From contig JAULBX010000002.1 in the NCBI GenBank assembly GCA_032358255.1, forward strand, positions 682,001 through 746,000: DNA of 64,000 nt, written 5' to 3'. The stretch's first letter is position 1. Each line of letters begins with the position of its first letter. The DNA is from Heterotrichella gracilis (taxonomy: Eukaryota > Sar > Xanthophyceae > Tribonematales > Xanthonemataceae). Both the position numbers and the translations under genes were made by a program. Under the pieces are notes generated by a model. That model was not told the DNA's origin and searched no databases. It was given only the letters and a program-made list of their open reading frames with translations. Below, one piece after another: positions 25,111 to 33,595 of this stretch.

Positions 25111-28100
25111 ATGTATTCGGATAATTATGACTTTATAAAGAATTCTCAGGAAGTCGAAAAAGATATTGAAGAAACCCGACTCTACTTCTTAATATTAGGT
25201 TATGTATTTCCTTTTACAGAAATCTTTATTGAGTTATTTCGCCTACGCCTTCAAAGCGAGCTTGTTTCAAATATAGCTATCGGTTTTGTCTTTTTAGCGC
25301 TCTATTTTCTTTCTAAAAAAAATGCTTTTCTTCAAAAGCATATTGACTTAATGTTCAACCTTCTCTTTTTAGTTATTTCTATTTTTGTTACTTATAAAAG
25401 TATTTTTAACGCTTTTGAAGTAATTACCTTTAGCGAATTTTTAATTATTACCTTCTTTTCATATAGTGTATTTAGAAATTTAAAATACTTTTTAATTTAT
25501 AGCGGAGCCCTTTTTACCATTTTCTTATTCCTTGTAATTACAAAACACATAGAGTTTAATCTAGGCATTATTTATTTAAACGCAATTTTGATCTTAAGCG
25601 TATTAAGTTATATAAGACATATAGCAATAAGTAACTCCAATAAAAAACTAAATTTTTCGAATAGTATTATTCATAATGGCACTTCTCTTGTAATGGCAAC
25701 AAATGGCTCTGGCGAGGTTCTATTTTGTAGCAACACCATTGTAACAATATTAGGATATGTGCCCAAAGATGTGATGGGTATGAATTTTTGGTTGCTAACA
25801 GAGGATAAGGATTTTGAATTGATTGATTATTCACAAAAATATGATCCTAACAAAATATATGTGCGGAAGTTAAAATGCAAGAACGGAGAGTATAAATATA
25901 TTCAATGGCAGGATAAAAAATATGGCGAAAATCTATACATTGGCATTGGCCAGGATGTAACCGAAAAAATAAAACTTCAAAACGAGTATCTAAATTTAAT
26001 TCAAACTGCAAATGACATAATCTATAAAACTAACAGTTTGGGGAATTTTACCTTTGTTAATGATTATGCGTGTATTGCGCTTGGTTATACGAGCAAAGAA
26101 TTAATTGGGAAACATTTTACAAGTCTTATACGGCCCGATTTTGTACGTCAGATCGCATTATTTTACGTAAAAAACGCCAAAACAACAACTAATTATATAA
26201 CGCAGGAATTTCCTATACTTTTAAAAAATGGAGATTCGATCTGGGTTTCTCAAAACGTTACTATTGAAAGAGATTCAGATAATAATATTATTAGCTTTTC
26301 GGCTATTGTAAGAGATATTTCAGACGTAAAACAAGCCGAAGCCGTTAAACTTCTAAAGCTAAAAAAAATAGAAAAATTTAATCTTACTATAAAAGAACTC
26401 ACACTTAGGCCAAATACCGCTTCCGATACATTTCATGAAATTTTAGAAAATATTGTTACTAAAGCAGCAATTGCCTTAGAGGTAAATCGGACAAGCGTTT
26501 GGAATTATAAAAACAAAAGCATTACTTGCATAAAAGCCTATAACAAAAACTCAAAAGCATATAATGAGGAGGATTCGTTTTCTGAAGAACTTTTTCCCGA
26601 CTATTTTAAAGCGTTTACTCAAGGGATCTCTATTGTTGCGAATAACATTTGTGAAAATGACTATACAAAAGACTTTTGCAACTCACCCGATAACGACATA
26701 AAATCGTTAATCGACGTACCTGTCTTTTCGAATGCTGCTTTAGCGGGTGTAATTTGCTTTGAAATGACCGAAAATTTTAGGAAATGGGATGATGAGGATG
26801 TAAATTTCGCGCGTTCGATCGCAGATATTATTTCCATTTCATTTGAAGCACAGGGCAGAAGAAAAGCTGAAAAGCAACTGCTCTTCAGAACCGAGATCCT
26901 TAGCGCTATTGCTAAAACAACCGAAAAGTTGTTAGTCAGTAAAAACATTGAGACAACATTAGCTGAATCTTTAAAAATAATAGGCGACGCAACCCGAGTA
27001 GATAGGGTTTTGTTTTATAAATACGATCCGGAAAATCAGCTTCTAAATATAAAAAGCAAGTGGTTCAGTCAAACGTATCTTACACAAAGCGTAAATTCAT
27101 TTAAAGAAGTTTTAACTCCAAAAGAAACCGGTCCTATATTTGAACATCTTATAAGTAACAGATCCTTTTTTAGCATTATAAATACTTCCTCCGATCCTTC
27201 CGTTGTGAGGATATACGAAAACCAAAACATTCTTTCAACCTTAATTTTTCCAATAGTTGTAAAAAATGAGCTGTATGGCGCAATTAGCTTTGACGACAGT
27301 AAGATTGAAAAAAGATGGTCTGACGATCAAATGCTGATACTTAATTCTTTAGTTACCAATATTACAAATGCTATTGAGCGTATTGACAATGAAAATGCAA
27401 TTAAAACAAGCGAAGGAAATTTCAGGCTTTTAAACGAAACCATAGACGATGTTTTTTGGTTGTACGATCTGGTTGAAAAAAGAATTCTTTATATAAGTCA
27501 TTCTTCAAAAGAAATTCTTGGAATTGAACCGGGAGATTTTTACAAAACAGACAACTATTGGAAAAATTATATTTTTGACGAAGACAAGCCTGCTATTTTA
27601 AAAGCGCACGAAAAAGTAGTGATAGACGGTTTTTACGAGTTGGAATATAGAATAAATGGCAAAAACGGCGAATTAAAATGGATCTATGAAAAATCTTTTG
27701 GGATAAAAGATGATACTGGAAAATATATAAAAAGCTCAGGCATTTGCACAGACATTACTGAAAAGAAAAAGACTGAGCTGGCATTGATTGAAAGTGAAAC
27801 AAATTTCAGACAGATTAATGAGACCATACAAGACGTGTTTTGGCTTTATGATATTATAAAACGAAAATACCTTTATATCAGTCCAAATTGTAATGAAATA
27901 CTTGGCATACCAGAGATAGAATTTTATGAAGGTATTCATATAAAAAGAGACTTTGTAGTTGAAGAGGATAAACTGGTTTATAATACCGCCGAAAGTTTAT
28001 TGTTAAATCGGGAATCATATGAAATAGAGTATCGAATAAAAATTGGAAATAAAATACGTTGGATAAACGAAAAATCTTTTGCAATTCGCAATGAGGAAGG

Positions 28101-29805
28101 AATTTTAATAAGGAATTCTGGGGTTTGCAGAGATGTTACTGATAAAAAAGCAGCAGAAAGCGAGATCAGGCAATTATCTCTTGTTGCAGAAAAAACTACT
28201 AATGGCATTCTCATTGCAGATAAAGACGGAAAAGCCATTTGGGCCAACCAAAGCTATCTCGAAATGTTTGAAATAACTCCGGAACAACTTGTTGGTAAGC
28301 GCCCGCGAGATTTATTTGTTGATGAAAAAGAAGGTACATTAATTAAACAAATTGAAATAGATAATGCTACAAATTATACCCGTGAGTTTGAAGTAAAGAG
28401 CTTTCTTTCGCGTAAAAAATTCTGGATAGAACTTAACAATACTATAATTTCGAACTCAAACGGAGAATCCATTCAACAGATAGAGGTCATTACAGATATA
28501 ACCGAAAAAATAAAGGTTAAAAATGAATTAAAACGCTACTCGCTTGAACTCGAGTTTCAAAATACATTAAAAGAAAAATTAATTAACGCTGCAGATATTG
28601 AAGAAATTGCAACAGAAACATTGAGTTTCGTTAAATCTAATATTAAAAATTGTATTCGTATTTCCTTACTTTCTTTAGATGAAAAGAAACAGAATTTATT
28701 CGGTTACCTTCTTAATGAATTAGAAATTGAAAAAGTAAGTTATAATGTTAAAGAATTTAAGAGCTTTGAAACGGTAAGGCAAGGCAAACCATTTATTGAA
28801 ATGGATCTGCAAAGGTCTTTAAATATATCTCTGTCAGACGAAACTATTATCAAAACTAATACCCGTTCTTACATTATTTTACCCATTATTAATAGCGAAA
28901 TTATTGGAACTTTGAATATTGGCTTTGATCGTTCTTTCGAACTAAGTGAATTAGAAATAAAAAATCTTGAGAGTTTTACCTCCCTCTTATCCGTTGCTTT
29001 ACAACAACTAAATTTAAAAAACAGTTTGATGGATAAGAACCGCGATAACATTGGAAGTTTAATGTACGCGAAAAATATTCAAAATACCATCCTACCTAAT
29101 TTAAAAAGTTCATTTCCTATTCTGCGCGATGTTTGTTTGCTCTTTAGGCCCAGAGATATTGTAAGCGGTGATTTTTATTGGGCTAAAGAAGAAGACGAAA
29201 ATTTATATATAGCAGTGGCAGATTGCACGGGTCATGGAGTTCCAGGAGCATTTTTAACGCTTATTGGGAGTAAGATCCTTGAGCAAATAGTGGTTGAAGA
29301 AAAAATAACTTCTCCTTCAGAGATACTCACCACGCTTGACGAAAAATTATTCAATTCTTTAAACGCAAAAAAGGATACCCTTGTTAGAGACGGAATGGAA
29401 ATTGCCATTTGCATGATCAATAAAAAAACTAAAAAATTAAGTTTTGCGGGATCAGGCCTTGGACTTATTTATTTTACAAATAATCAAGAGTTTTATATTA
29501 AAGGACAGTTAAAGTCTATAGGCGACTATAGGCTGGAAAATTCTTCATTTAAGAATTACGAAATGGACCTGACAGGCAACGAACAGTTTTTTATGGCCAC
29601 GGATGGCTTTCAAGATCAATTGGGTGGCGAAAAGTATAAAAGATTATCAAAAAAGAAAACAATAGAAATATTAAATAGTTTACAAGGTTTAGCGCCTGTA
29701 ATCCAGGAAGATATACTTAGTAAAGAACTTAATACACATATTGGCAGCTATGCACAAACAGACGATATTACTGTTTTAGGATTTAAAATAAACGTTAATC
29801 ATTAA
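25111..29805 (+). CDS. Multi-sensor (5 PAS, 3 GAF) membrane protein with SpoIIE PP2C phosphatase (SiaA-like)
   Basis: 1564 residues from ATG 25111. About six membrane helices (residues ~25-170) are followed by PAS 1-2 (~187-407), GAF 1 (~437-582), GAF 2 (~597-757), PAS 3-5 (~767-1134), GAF 3 (~1147-1300) and a SpoIIE/PP2C domain (~1320-1562). PAS ends carry the usual GICTDITEKK and GVCRDVTDKK motifs. Phosphatase motifs: DIVSGDFYW, DCTGHGVPGAFL, GMEIAICMI, FMATDGFQDQ, QTDDITVL. PAS 3 and 4 are clear duplicates (ETIDDVFWLYD and ETIQDVFWLYD). It leads an operon of SiaC-, SiaB- and SiaC-like proteins and probably dephosphorylates one or both SiaC-like proteins on multiple inputs (redox, ligand or light are possible; none can be assigned). 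Confidence 0.88.
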   Translation: MYSDNYDFIKNSQEVEKDIEETRLYFLILGYVFPFTEIFIELFRLRLQSELVSNIAIGFVFLALYFLSKKNAFLQKHIDLMFNLLFLVISIFVTYKSIFNAFEVITFSEFLIITFFSYSVFRNLKYFLIYSGALFTIFLFLVITKHIEFNLGIIYLNAILILSVLSYIRHIAISNSNKKLNFSNSIIHNGTSLVMATNGSGEVLFCSNTIVTILGYVPKDVMGMNFWLLTEDKDFELIDYSQKYDPNKIYVRKLKCKNGEYKYIQWQDKKYGENLYIGIGQDVTEKIKLQNEYLNLIQTANDIIYKTNSLGNFTFVNDYACIALGYTSKELIGKHFTSLIRPDFVRQIALFYVKNAKTTTNYITQEFPILLKNGDSIWVSQNVTIERDSDNNIISFSAIVRDISDVKQAEAVKLLKLKKIEKFNLTIKELTLRPNTASDTFHEILENIVTKAAIALEVNRTSVWNYKNKSITCIKAYNKNSKAYNEEDSFSEELFPDYFKAFTQGISIVANNICENDYTKDFCNSPDNDIKSLIDVPVFSNAALAGVICFEMTENFRKWDDEDVNFARSIADIISISFEAQGRRKAEKQLLFRTEILSAIAKTTEKLLVSKNIETTLAESLKIIGDATRVDRVLFYKYDPENQLLNIKSKWFSQTYLTQSVNSFKEVLTPKETGPIFEHLISNRSFFSIINTSSDPSVVRIYENQNILSTLIFPIVVKNELYGAISFDDSKIEKRWSDDQMLILNSLVTNITNAIERIDNENAIKTSEGNFRLLNETIDDVFWLYDLVEKRILYISHSSKEILGIEPGDFYKTDNYWKNYIFDEDKPAILKAHEKVVIDGFYELEYRINGKNGELKWIYEKSFGIKDDTGKYIKSSGICTDITEKKKTELALIESETNFRQINETIQDVFWLYDIIKRKYLYISPNCNEILGIPEIEFYEGIHIKRDFVVEEDKLVYNTAESLLLNRESYEIEYRIKIGNKIRWINEKSFAIRNEEGILIRNSGVCRDVTDKKAAESEIRQLSLVAEKTTNGILIADKDGKAIWANQSYLEMFEITPEQLVGKRPRDLFVDEKEGTLIKQIEIDNATNYTREFEVKSFLSRKKFWIELNNTIISNSNGESIQQIEVITDITEKIKVKNELKRYSLELEFQNTLKEKLINAADIEEIATETLSFVKSNIKNCIRISLLSLDEKKQNLFGYLLNELEIEKVSYNVKEFKSFETVRQGKPFIEMDLQRSLNISLSDETIIKTNTRSYIILPIINSEIIGTLNIGFDRSFELSELEIKNLESFTSLLSVALQQLNLKNSLMDKNRDNIGSLMYAKNIQNTILPNLKSSFPILRDVCLLFRPRDIVSGDFYWAKEEDENLYIAVADCTGHGVPGAFLTLIGSKILEQIVVEEKITSPSEILTTLDEKLFNSLNAKKDTLVRDGMEIAICMINKKTKKLSFAGSGLGLIYFTNNQEFYIKGQLKSIGDYRLENSSFKNYEMDLTGNEQFFMATDGFQDQLGGEKYKRLSKKKTIEILNSLQGLAPVIQEDILSKELNTHIGSYAQTDDITVLGFKINVNH

Positions 29806-29817
29806 AATATAACAAAA

Positions 29818-30189
29818 ATGAAAGATCTGATAATACCTCATACAGATGAATCTCCTGAAGTAAATTTTAAAACCAACGGAGAGCTTTTAATTAAAGGAGT
29901 TTCTATCCCTGAAAATGTTTCTAAATTTTATTCGCCAGTAAGCGACTGGCTAGAAGGATTTAAAAAAAGTTCGCCGAAAACAGTCACTTTAACATTTGAA
30001 ATAGAATATATAAATACTTCCACATCACGTGCATTTATTGATATTGCTAAAAAAGTTGCATCCTTTAAAGAAGTAGGTACTACCGTAAAAACAATTTGGC
30101 GCTATGCAAATGATGATGATGATAATCTTGATCTGGGAAAAGACCTTGAATACAGCTCAAAGACACAATTTGTTTTTGAGGCAATATAA
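29818..30189 (+). CDS. SiaC-family (DUF1987) phosphoprotein, first copy of module 2
   Basis: 123 residues. DUF1987 layout: N-terminal KDLIIPHTDESPEV, PENVSKFYSP (31-40), phosphosite loop EYINTSTSR (63-71) with Thr67 aligned to the phosphorylated Thr of Pseudomonas SiaC, and an acidic stretch YANDDDDNLDLGKDL near the C-terminus that matches the DSDMLDAGKEM region of the copy at 4371. It starts 12 bases after the phosphatase stop. Expected to be phosphorylated by the SiaB-like kinase two genes on; its partner in the unphosphorylated state is unknown. Confidence 0.8.
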   Translation: MKDLIIPHTDESPEVNFKTNGELLIKGVSIPENVSKFYSPVSDWLEGFKKSSPKTVTLTFEIEYINTSTSRAFIDIAKKVASFKEVGTTVKTIWRYANDDDDNLDLGKDLEYSSKTQFVFEAI

Positions 30190-30236
30190 TTTAACCTTAA
30201 ATTTTAAAATTAAACAGAAAATACTAAATTTATAAA

Positions 30237-30797
30237 ATGATTGAAGATCCGAAAATAAAAGCGCTATTGAACGATATAGGCAATCGCGATAACATTAAAG
30301 ATTATCTTTTAGTTATCTATGGTCAGTTTAATCAGGATATACTTGTTTCTGCAGTTAAACTAATTGAAAAAAAATTAATTCTGGAAAAATTCCCGGCTAA
30401 CGTTATTACCAAAACTAAAATTATCTGTACAGAAATGCTACAGAACATAACCAAACATAAACAAGAAAACACCGGCGTATTGCCTTATTTTGTGGTTGGA
30501 ACAAATGATAAAACATTAAATATCTTATCAGGTAACATTATTACAGAAGCGTCGAAAACTATAATTGAGACTAAACTTAACGAATATATTAAAATTAATA
30601 AAAATAGCTTTAGGAGCTATTACGTAGAAGCTTTTAAAAATTCTGTTCTTTCAAGTAAAGGAAACGCCGGCTTGGGTTTACTCGAAATTGTTTACCGCTC
30701 TAATCAAAATGTGAAGTTTAAAATGCAGGATGCGGCAAAAGGTTATTTTTCTTTTGATCTTGATGTTATTGTTAACGCACAAGCAACTGGTAGCTAA
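30237..30797 (+). CDS. SiaB-family (DUF6272) protein kinase, module 2
   Basis: 186 residues, cytoplasmic. N-box TEMLQNITKH (65-74) with Glu66 and Asn70, and G-box GNAGLGLLEI (142-151), as in the 4792-5319 protein. The rest is little conserved between the two. It is 47 bases after the first SiaC-like gene and its TAA abuts the ATG of the second. Predicted to phosphorylate one or both flanking SiaC-like proteins; which one is not resolvable from sequence. Confidence 0.76.
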   Translation: MIEDPKIKALLNDIGNRDNIKDYLLVIYGQFNQDILVSAVKLIEKKLILEKFPANVITKTKIICTEMLQNITKHKQENTGVLPYFVVGTNDKTLNILSGNIITEASKTIIETKLNEYIKINKNSFRSYYVEAFKNSVLSSKGNAGLGLLEIVYRSNQNVKFKMQDAAKGYFSFDLDVIVNAQATGS

Positions 30798-31154
30798 ATG
30801 AAAAATTTAATTATAGAGCCAACAATTGGCACGCCAAAAGTAGAATTTGATGTAAAAGCCGGCTTTTTAAAGATTGCAGGTATTTGTACACCCGAAAATC
30901 CAAAGCAATTTTTTGAGCCAATAATGGATAAGTTAAATGATTTTCAAACCACTGGGAAAGCTTTAACAATAGAGATTTTTTTAGAATATTTTAATTCCGG
31001 CTCATCAAAGGCTTTGTTAAATTTGTTCATAGAAACTGCTAAAGCCAGTAATGAAACTAATATTCATTGGCTGTCAGAGGATGAAGAATTAAAAGATGCC
31101 GGTATTATCCTGGAAGAGATAAGCGGATTGAAATTTAAATATTTTGATGTTTAA
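30798..31154 (+). CDS. SiaC-family (DUF1987) phosphoprotein, second copy of module 2
   Basis: 118 residues. N-terminal KNLIIEPTIGTPKVEF, GICTPENPKQFFEP (28-41), phosphosite loop EYFNSGSSK (63-71) with Ser67 at the phospho-acceptor position and Gly68 in place of Ser/Thr, and DEELKDAGIILEEISGLKFKYF at the end, close to the CGLKFNYH end of the 4371 protein. It is thus nearer to the module-1 copy at its C-terminus than to its operon neighbour. ATG directly follows the kinase stop with no gap. A second substrate, decoy or output protein for the same kinase (inference). Confidence 0.8.
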   Translation: MKNLIIEPTIGTPKVEFDVKAGFLKIAGICTPENPKQFFEPIMDKLNDFQTTGKALTIEIFLEYFNSGSSKALLNLFIETAKASNETNIHWLSEDEELKDAGIILEEISGLKFKYFDV

Positions 31155-31172
31155 TAACACATTAATACCAAA

Positions 31173-31201
31173 AAAAAGCCCTTTCAAATAAAGAGCTTTT
31201 T
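31173..31201. terminator. Bidirectional terminator-like hairpin
   Basis: 12-bp stem with one mismatch (aaaaagccctttc... / aaagagcttttt) and a 5-base loop between the convergent module-2 operon and the DUF4349 gene; A and T tracts on both sides. Confidence 0.7.
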
Positions 31202-31212
31202 TATAATTTAAA

Positions 31213-32214
31213 TTAGGCAACCGTATTTACTTTTCTATTGATGTAAACAACCAGCCATTTAATACCAAAACCTACCGCAACAAAAATCAAAAGTAAACCC
31301 CAGATATTTGTAATGAACAATACAAAATTCTTTAAGATCTGGAAACCATTTAAAAAAGAATCTCCTAACTTGCTAAAGAATGAAGGCTGATAAGGCTCCA
31401 CTTGTTCTTGCACTGCTAATAATTGTTTCATTATCGTTTGGCCCTGATACGTTTCTAATTTAATAGTGCTATAATTTACCTGGTCGGCCAGATCGTACGA
31501 TTCAATTCTTTTTTCATCGGCCATGGTTTGTTTGGCTAAAATATTTTCCTCTGTATTTAAAACCTGTGCTTGTTTTGTAGTGACTCTATCCGCTTTTGTT
31601 TCGAGTTTATTTTTGTAATTCTTGTACCGGTTCTCAGCCAATTTATTTGAGAACAATTTCATTTTTACGTCATCCGAGCGTAAGGTTCTAAAATCAATAA
31701 ACAAAGCAAGATCGCTTATTTGCCTTAAAACGGTATCCAGTTTTTGACTAGGAACACGAAGTGTAATAAAATTTACGGTTGTGTAATGCGTTTGTTCTAA
31801 AATAGAATCTTTGTTAATTTGTGTTGATTGGGTGTAATGTTTATTAGAAGTTAATTCGCTCGACGAAATGTAACCACCATAACCGGCAACAATATCTTCA
31901 ATTTTTTTACTTGAGTTTAAAACATTATCTACTTTAAACTTAAGATCAGCTTTACGAATAAAGTTGTGTGAGATACCGTTTATTGTATCGGTAGCAATGC
32001 CCTTCATGTAGGTAGAGACAGAATCAGCAACTTCTTGTGAGACTTTTGCTGCCTCTTCCCGATCCGACATTCGTTCGGCAGAAGATCCGCAGCTAATAAT
32101 AAAAGCTGAAATACTAAAAAACAAAAAAAACTTTAATGCATAATTTTTAGGCAATGCAATTCCCGCTCCAACAAAAGCCTTGCTTTTGCCAGAACAATAT
32201 TTTATACTGTTCAT
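31213..32214 (-). CDS. DUF4349 lipoprotein
   Basis: 333 residues. Lipobox IISC at about residues 39-42 after a hydrophobic FFLFFSISAF run; the N-terminal ~25 residues before it are unusually long for a signal, but ATG 32214 is the only clear start. The DUF4349 body includes VNFITLRVPSQKLDTVLRQI and a long coiled coil (about 180-250, AENRYKNYKNKLETKADRV). A C-terminal membrane helix (about 300-322) is typical of the family. Envelope protein of unknown function. It is divergent from the small lipoprotein at 32301. Confidence 0.82.
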   Translation of the reverse strand: MNSIKYCSGKSKAFVGAGIALPKNYALKFFLFFSISAFIISCGSSAERMSDREEAAKVSQEVADSVSTYMKGIATDTINGISHNFIRKADLKFKVDNVLNSSKKIEDIVAGYGGYISSSELTSNKHYTQSTQINKDSILEQTHYTTVNFITLRVPSQKLDTVLRQISDLALFIDFRTLRSDDVKMKLFSNKLAENRYKNYKNKLETKADRVTTKQAQVLNTEENILAKQTMADEKRIESYDLADQVNYSTIKLETYQGQTIMKQLLAVQEQVEPYQPSFFSKLGDSFLNGFQILKNFVLFITNIWGLLLIFVAVGFGIKWLVVYINRKVNTVA

Positions 32215-32300
32215 ACGTTATTAGATTTTATTATTTATACCAGAACTTAAGAAAGGTAACCTTTAAGTAAAAAACGTTTAATTTTATAACAAATTTAATC

Positions 32301-32510
32301 ATGAAGAATCTGATCTTTATATCATCAATGGTTATTCTTTTTACCAGTTGTAAAAAAGAATACGTGTGTGAATGCACAAATCCCGGTGGAAGTTTCAAAG
32401 CTTTTTCTACACGTACCACTAAAGAAAAAGCTAATCAAAAATGCAAAGACTACTACGAAGAAAATTACGGCAAGATATTAATGAGCGAAACTTTTTGTGA
32501 AATAAAGTAA
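32301..32510 (+). CDS. Small cysteine-containing lipoprotein
   Basis: 69 residues. Signal MKNLIFISSMVILFTSC with lipobox FTSC (Cys17). The mature part has four more cysteines (23, 25, 48, 66), allowing two disulfides, and a Lys-rich helix (RTTKEKANQKCKDYYEE). The stop is adjacent to the convergent holA stop. Similar small lipoproteins of unknown function are common in Bacteroidota. Confidence 0.72.
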   Translation: MKNLIFISSMVILFTSCKKEYVCECTNPGGSFKAFSTRTTKEKANQKCKDYYEENYGKILMSETFCEIK

Positions 32511-33575
32511 TTAATGCAGGATCTTAAAGACAAGTTCTTTTAATAATTCGCCATTCTCAATACTTGGATTATCTACGCCTTTAGCTTTTAGATCGCATTC
32601 TTTTAAATAAGCGAAAATATTCTTTAGTTTACCCGTATTATAATTTAAAGCGGCTTTTGCATAACCGTCCACAAAATAGGGGTTAACACCTAAGGCTCCT
32701 GCGGCAGCAAATTTACTTTTGTCGGGCAAAAAATGGTACTTCAAAATTTTGCTAAAATAACCATACAACGAACTTAGTACCATTACTGCCGGATGTTCCT
32801 TTTCGTTAAAGGCAAAATAATTAACTATCTGATTAGCCTTTAAAATGTCTTTTTTCGCAAGAGCGTCCTGCAGCTCAAATACATTAAAATCTTTACTGAT
32901 GCCAATGTTATCTTGCACAAGATCCGCTGTGATCTCTTTTCCTTTTGGTAAAGAAATTACCAGTTTATTTATTTCGTTGGCTATTTTACTAAGATCGTTC
33001 CCTAAAAATTCTGAAAGCAAGAAACTGGCTTTCGGAGCAATGCTATAACCTGTATCTTTTACATAATTGTTTATCCATTCAGGTACCTGGTTGTCGTATA
33101 ACTTGTTTGACTCAAAATAAACAGCATGCTTTTGAAGGGCTTTGGCCATAGCACTTCGTTTATCGATTGTTTTGTATTTAAAACAAAAAACCAAAATCGT
33201 AGTGGGTTGAGGGTTGACGATATAATTTACAAATTGCTGAACAGCGCTGTTAGGATTATTTTTTGCAACAGCAGAACTATCATCTCCGCCGGCACTTTTA
33301 TTTAGTTCTTTTATATTCTGAGCTTCTTTTACAATCACCACCTGGTATTCGCTCATCATCGGAAATTGTTTCGCAAGCCCGAGGATACTCACAAAATCAA
33401 TATCTTTCCCGTAAACAATATTCTGATTAAATTCCCTGTCGGCTTCATCTAAAACATTGTTCTCAATATAATCGCTTATCTGGTCAATATAAAAAGCTTC
33501 TTCACCTGATAAAAAATAAATGGGTTTATAAATGCGGCGCTTAAGGTCGAGTAGTATTTGATTTGCTTCTTTCAA
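32511..33575 (-). CDS. holA: DNA polymerase III subunit delta
   Basis: 354 residues, normal for HolA. Part of the clamp loader that places the sliding clamp on DNA (cytoplasm). Recognised by the N-terminal IYFLSGEEAFYIDQI (delta's degenerate P-loop-like start), FPMMSEYQVVIVKEAQ, the AAA+ core without Walker motifs, NDLSKIANEINKLV and the helical collar domain ending. It is convergent with the small lipoprotein and precedes nothing on its strand within 20 bases of the kinase gene stop, so it may be separately transcribed. Confidence 0.92.
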   Translation of the reverse strand: MKEANQILLDLKRRIYKPIYFLSGEEAFYIDQISDYIENNVLDEADREFNQNIVYGKDIDFVSILGLAKQFPMMSEYQVVIVKEAQNIKELNKSAGGDDSSAVAKNNPNSAVQQFVNYIVNPQPTTILVFCFKYKTIDKRSAMAKALQKHAVYFESNKLYDNQVPEWINNYVKDTGYSIAPKASFLLSEFLGNDLSKIANEINKLVISLPKGKEITADLVQDNIGISKDFNVFELQDALAKKDILKANQIVNYFAFNEKEHPAVMVLSSLYGYFSKILKYHFLPDKSKFAAAGALGVNPYFVDGYAKAALNYNTGKLKNIFAYLKECDLKAKGVDNPSIENGELLKELVFKILH

Positions 33576-33595
33576 GATCTATGTACTTTTGAATT

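Noticed and set aside
1261-31154. A SiaD diguanylate cyclase completing either module
   Set aside because: No GGDEF/GGEEF motif was found in any protein of the window; the phosphatases contain only sensor and PP2C domains.
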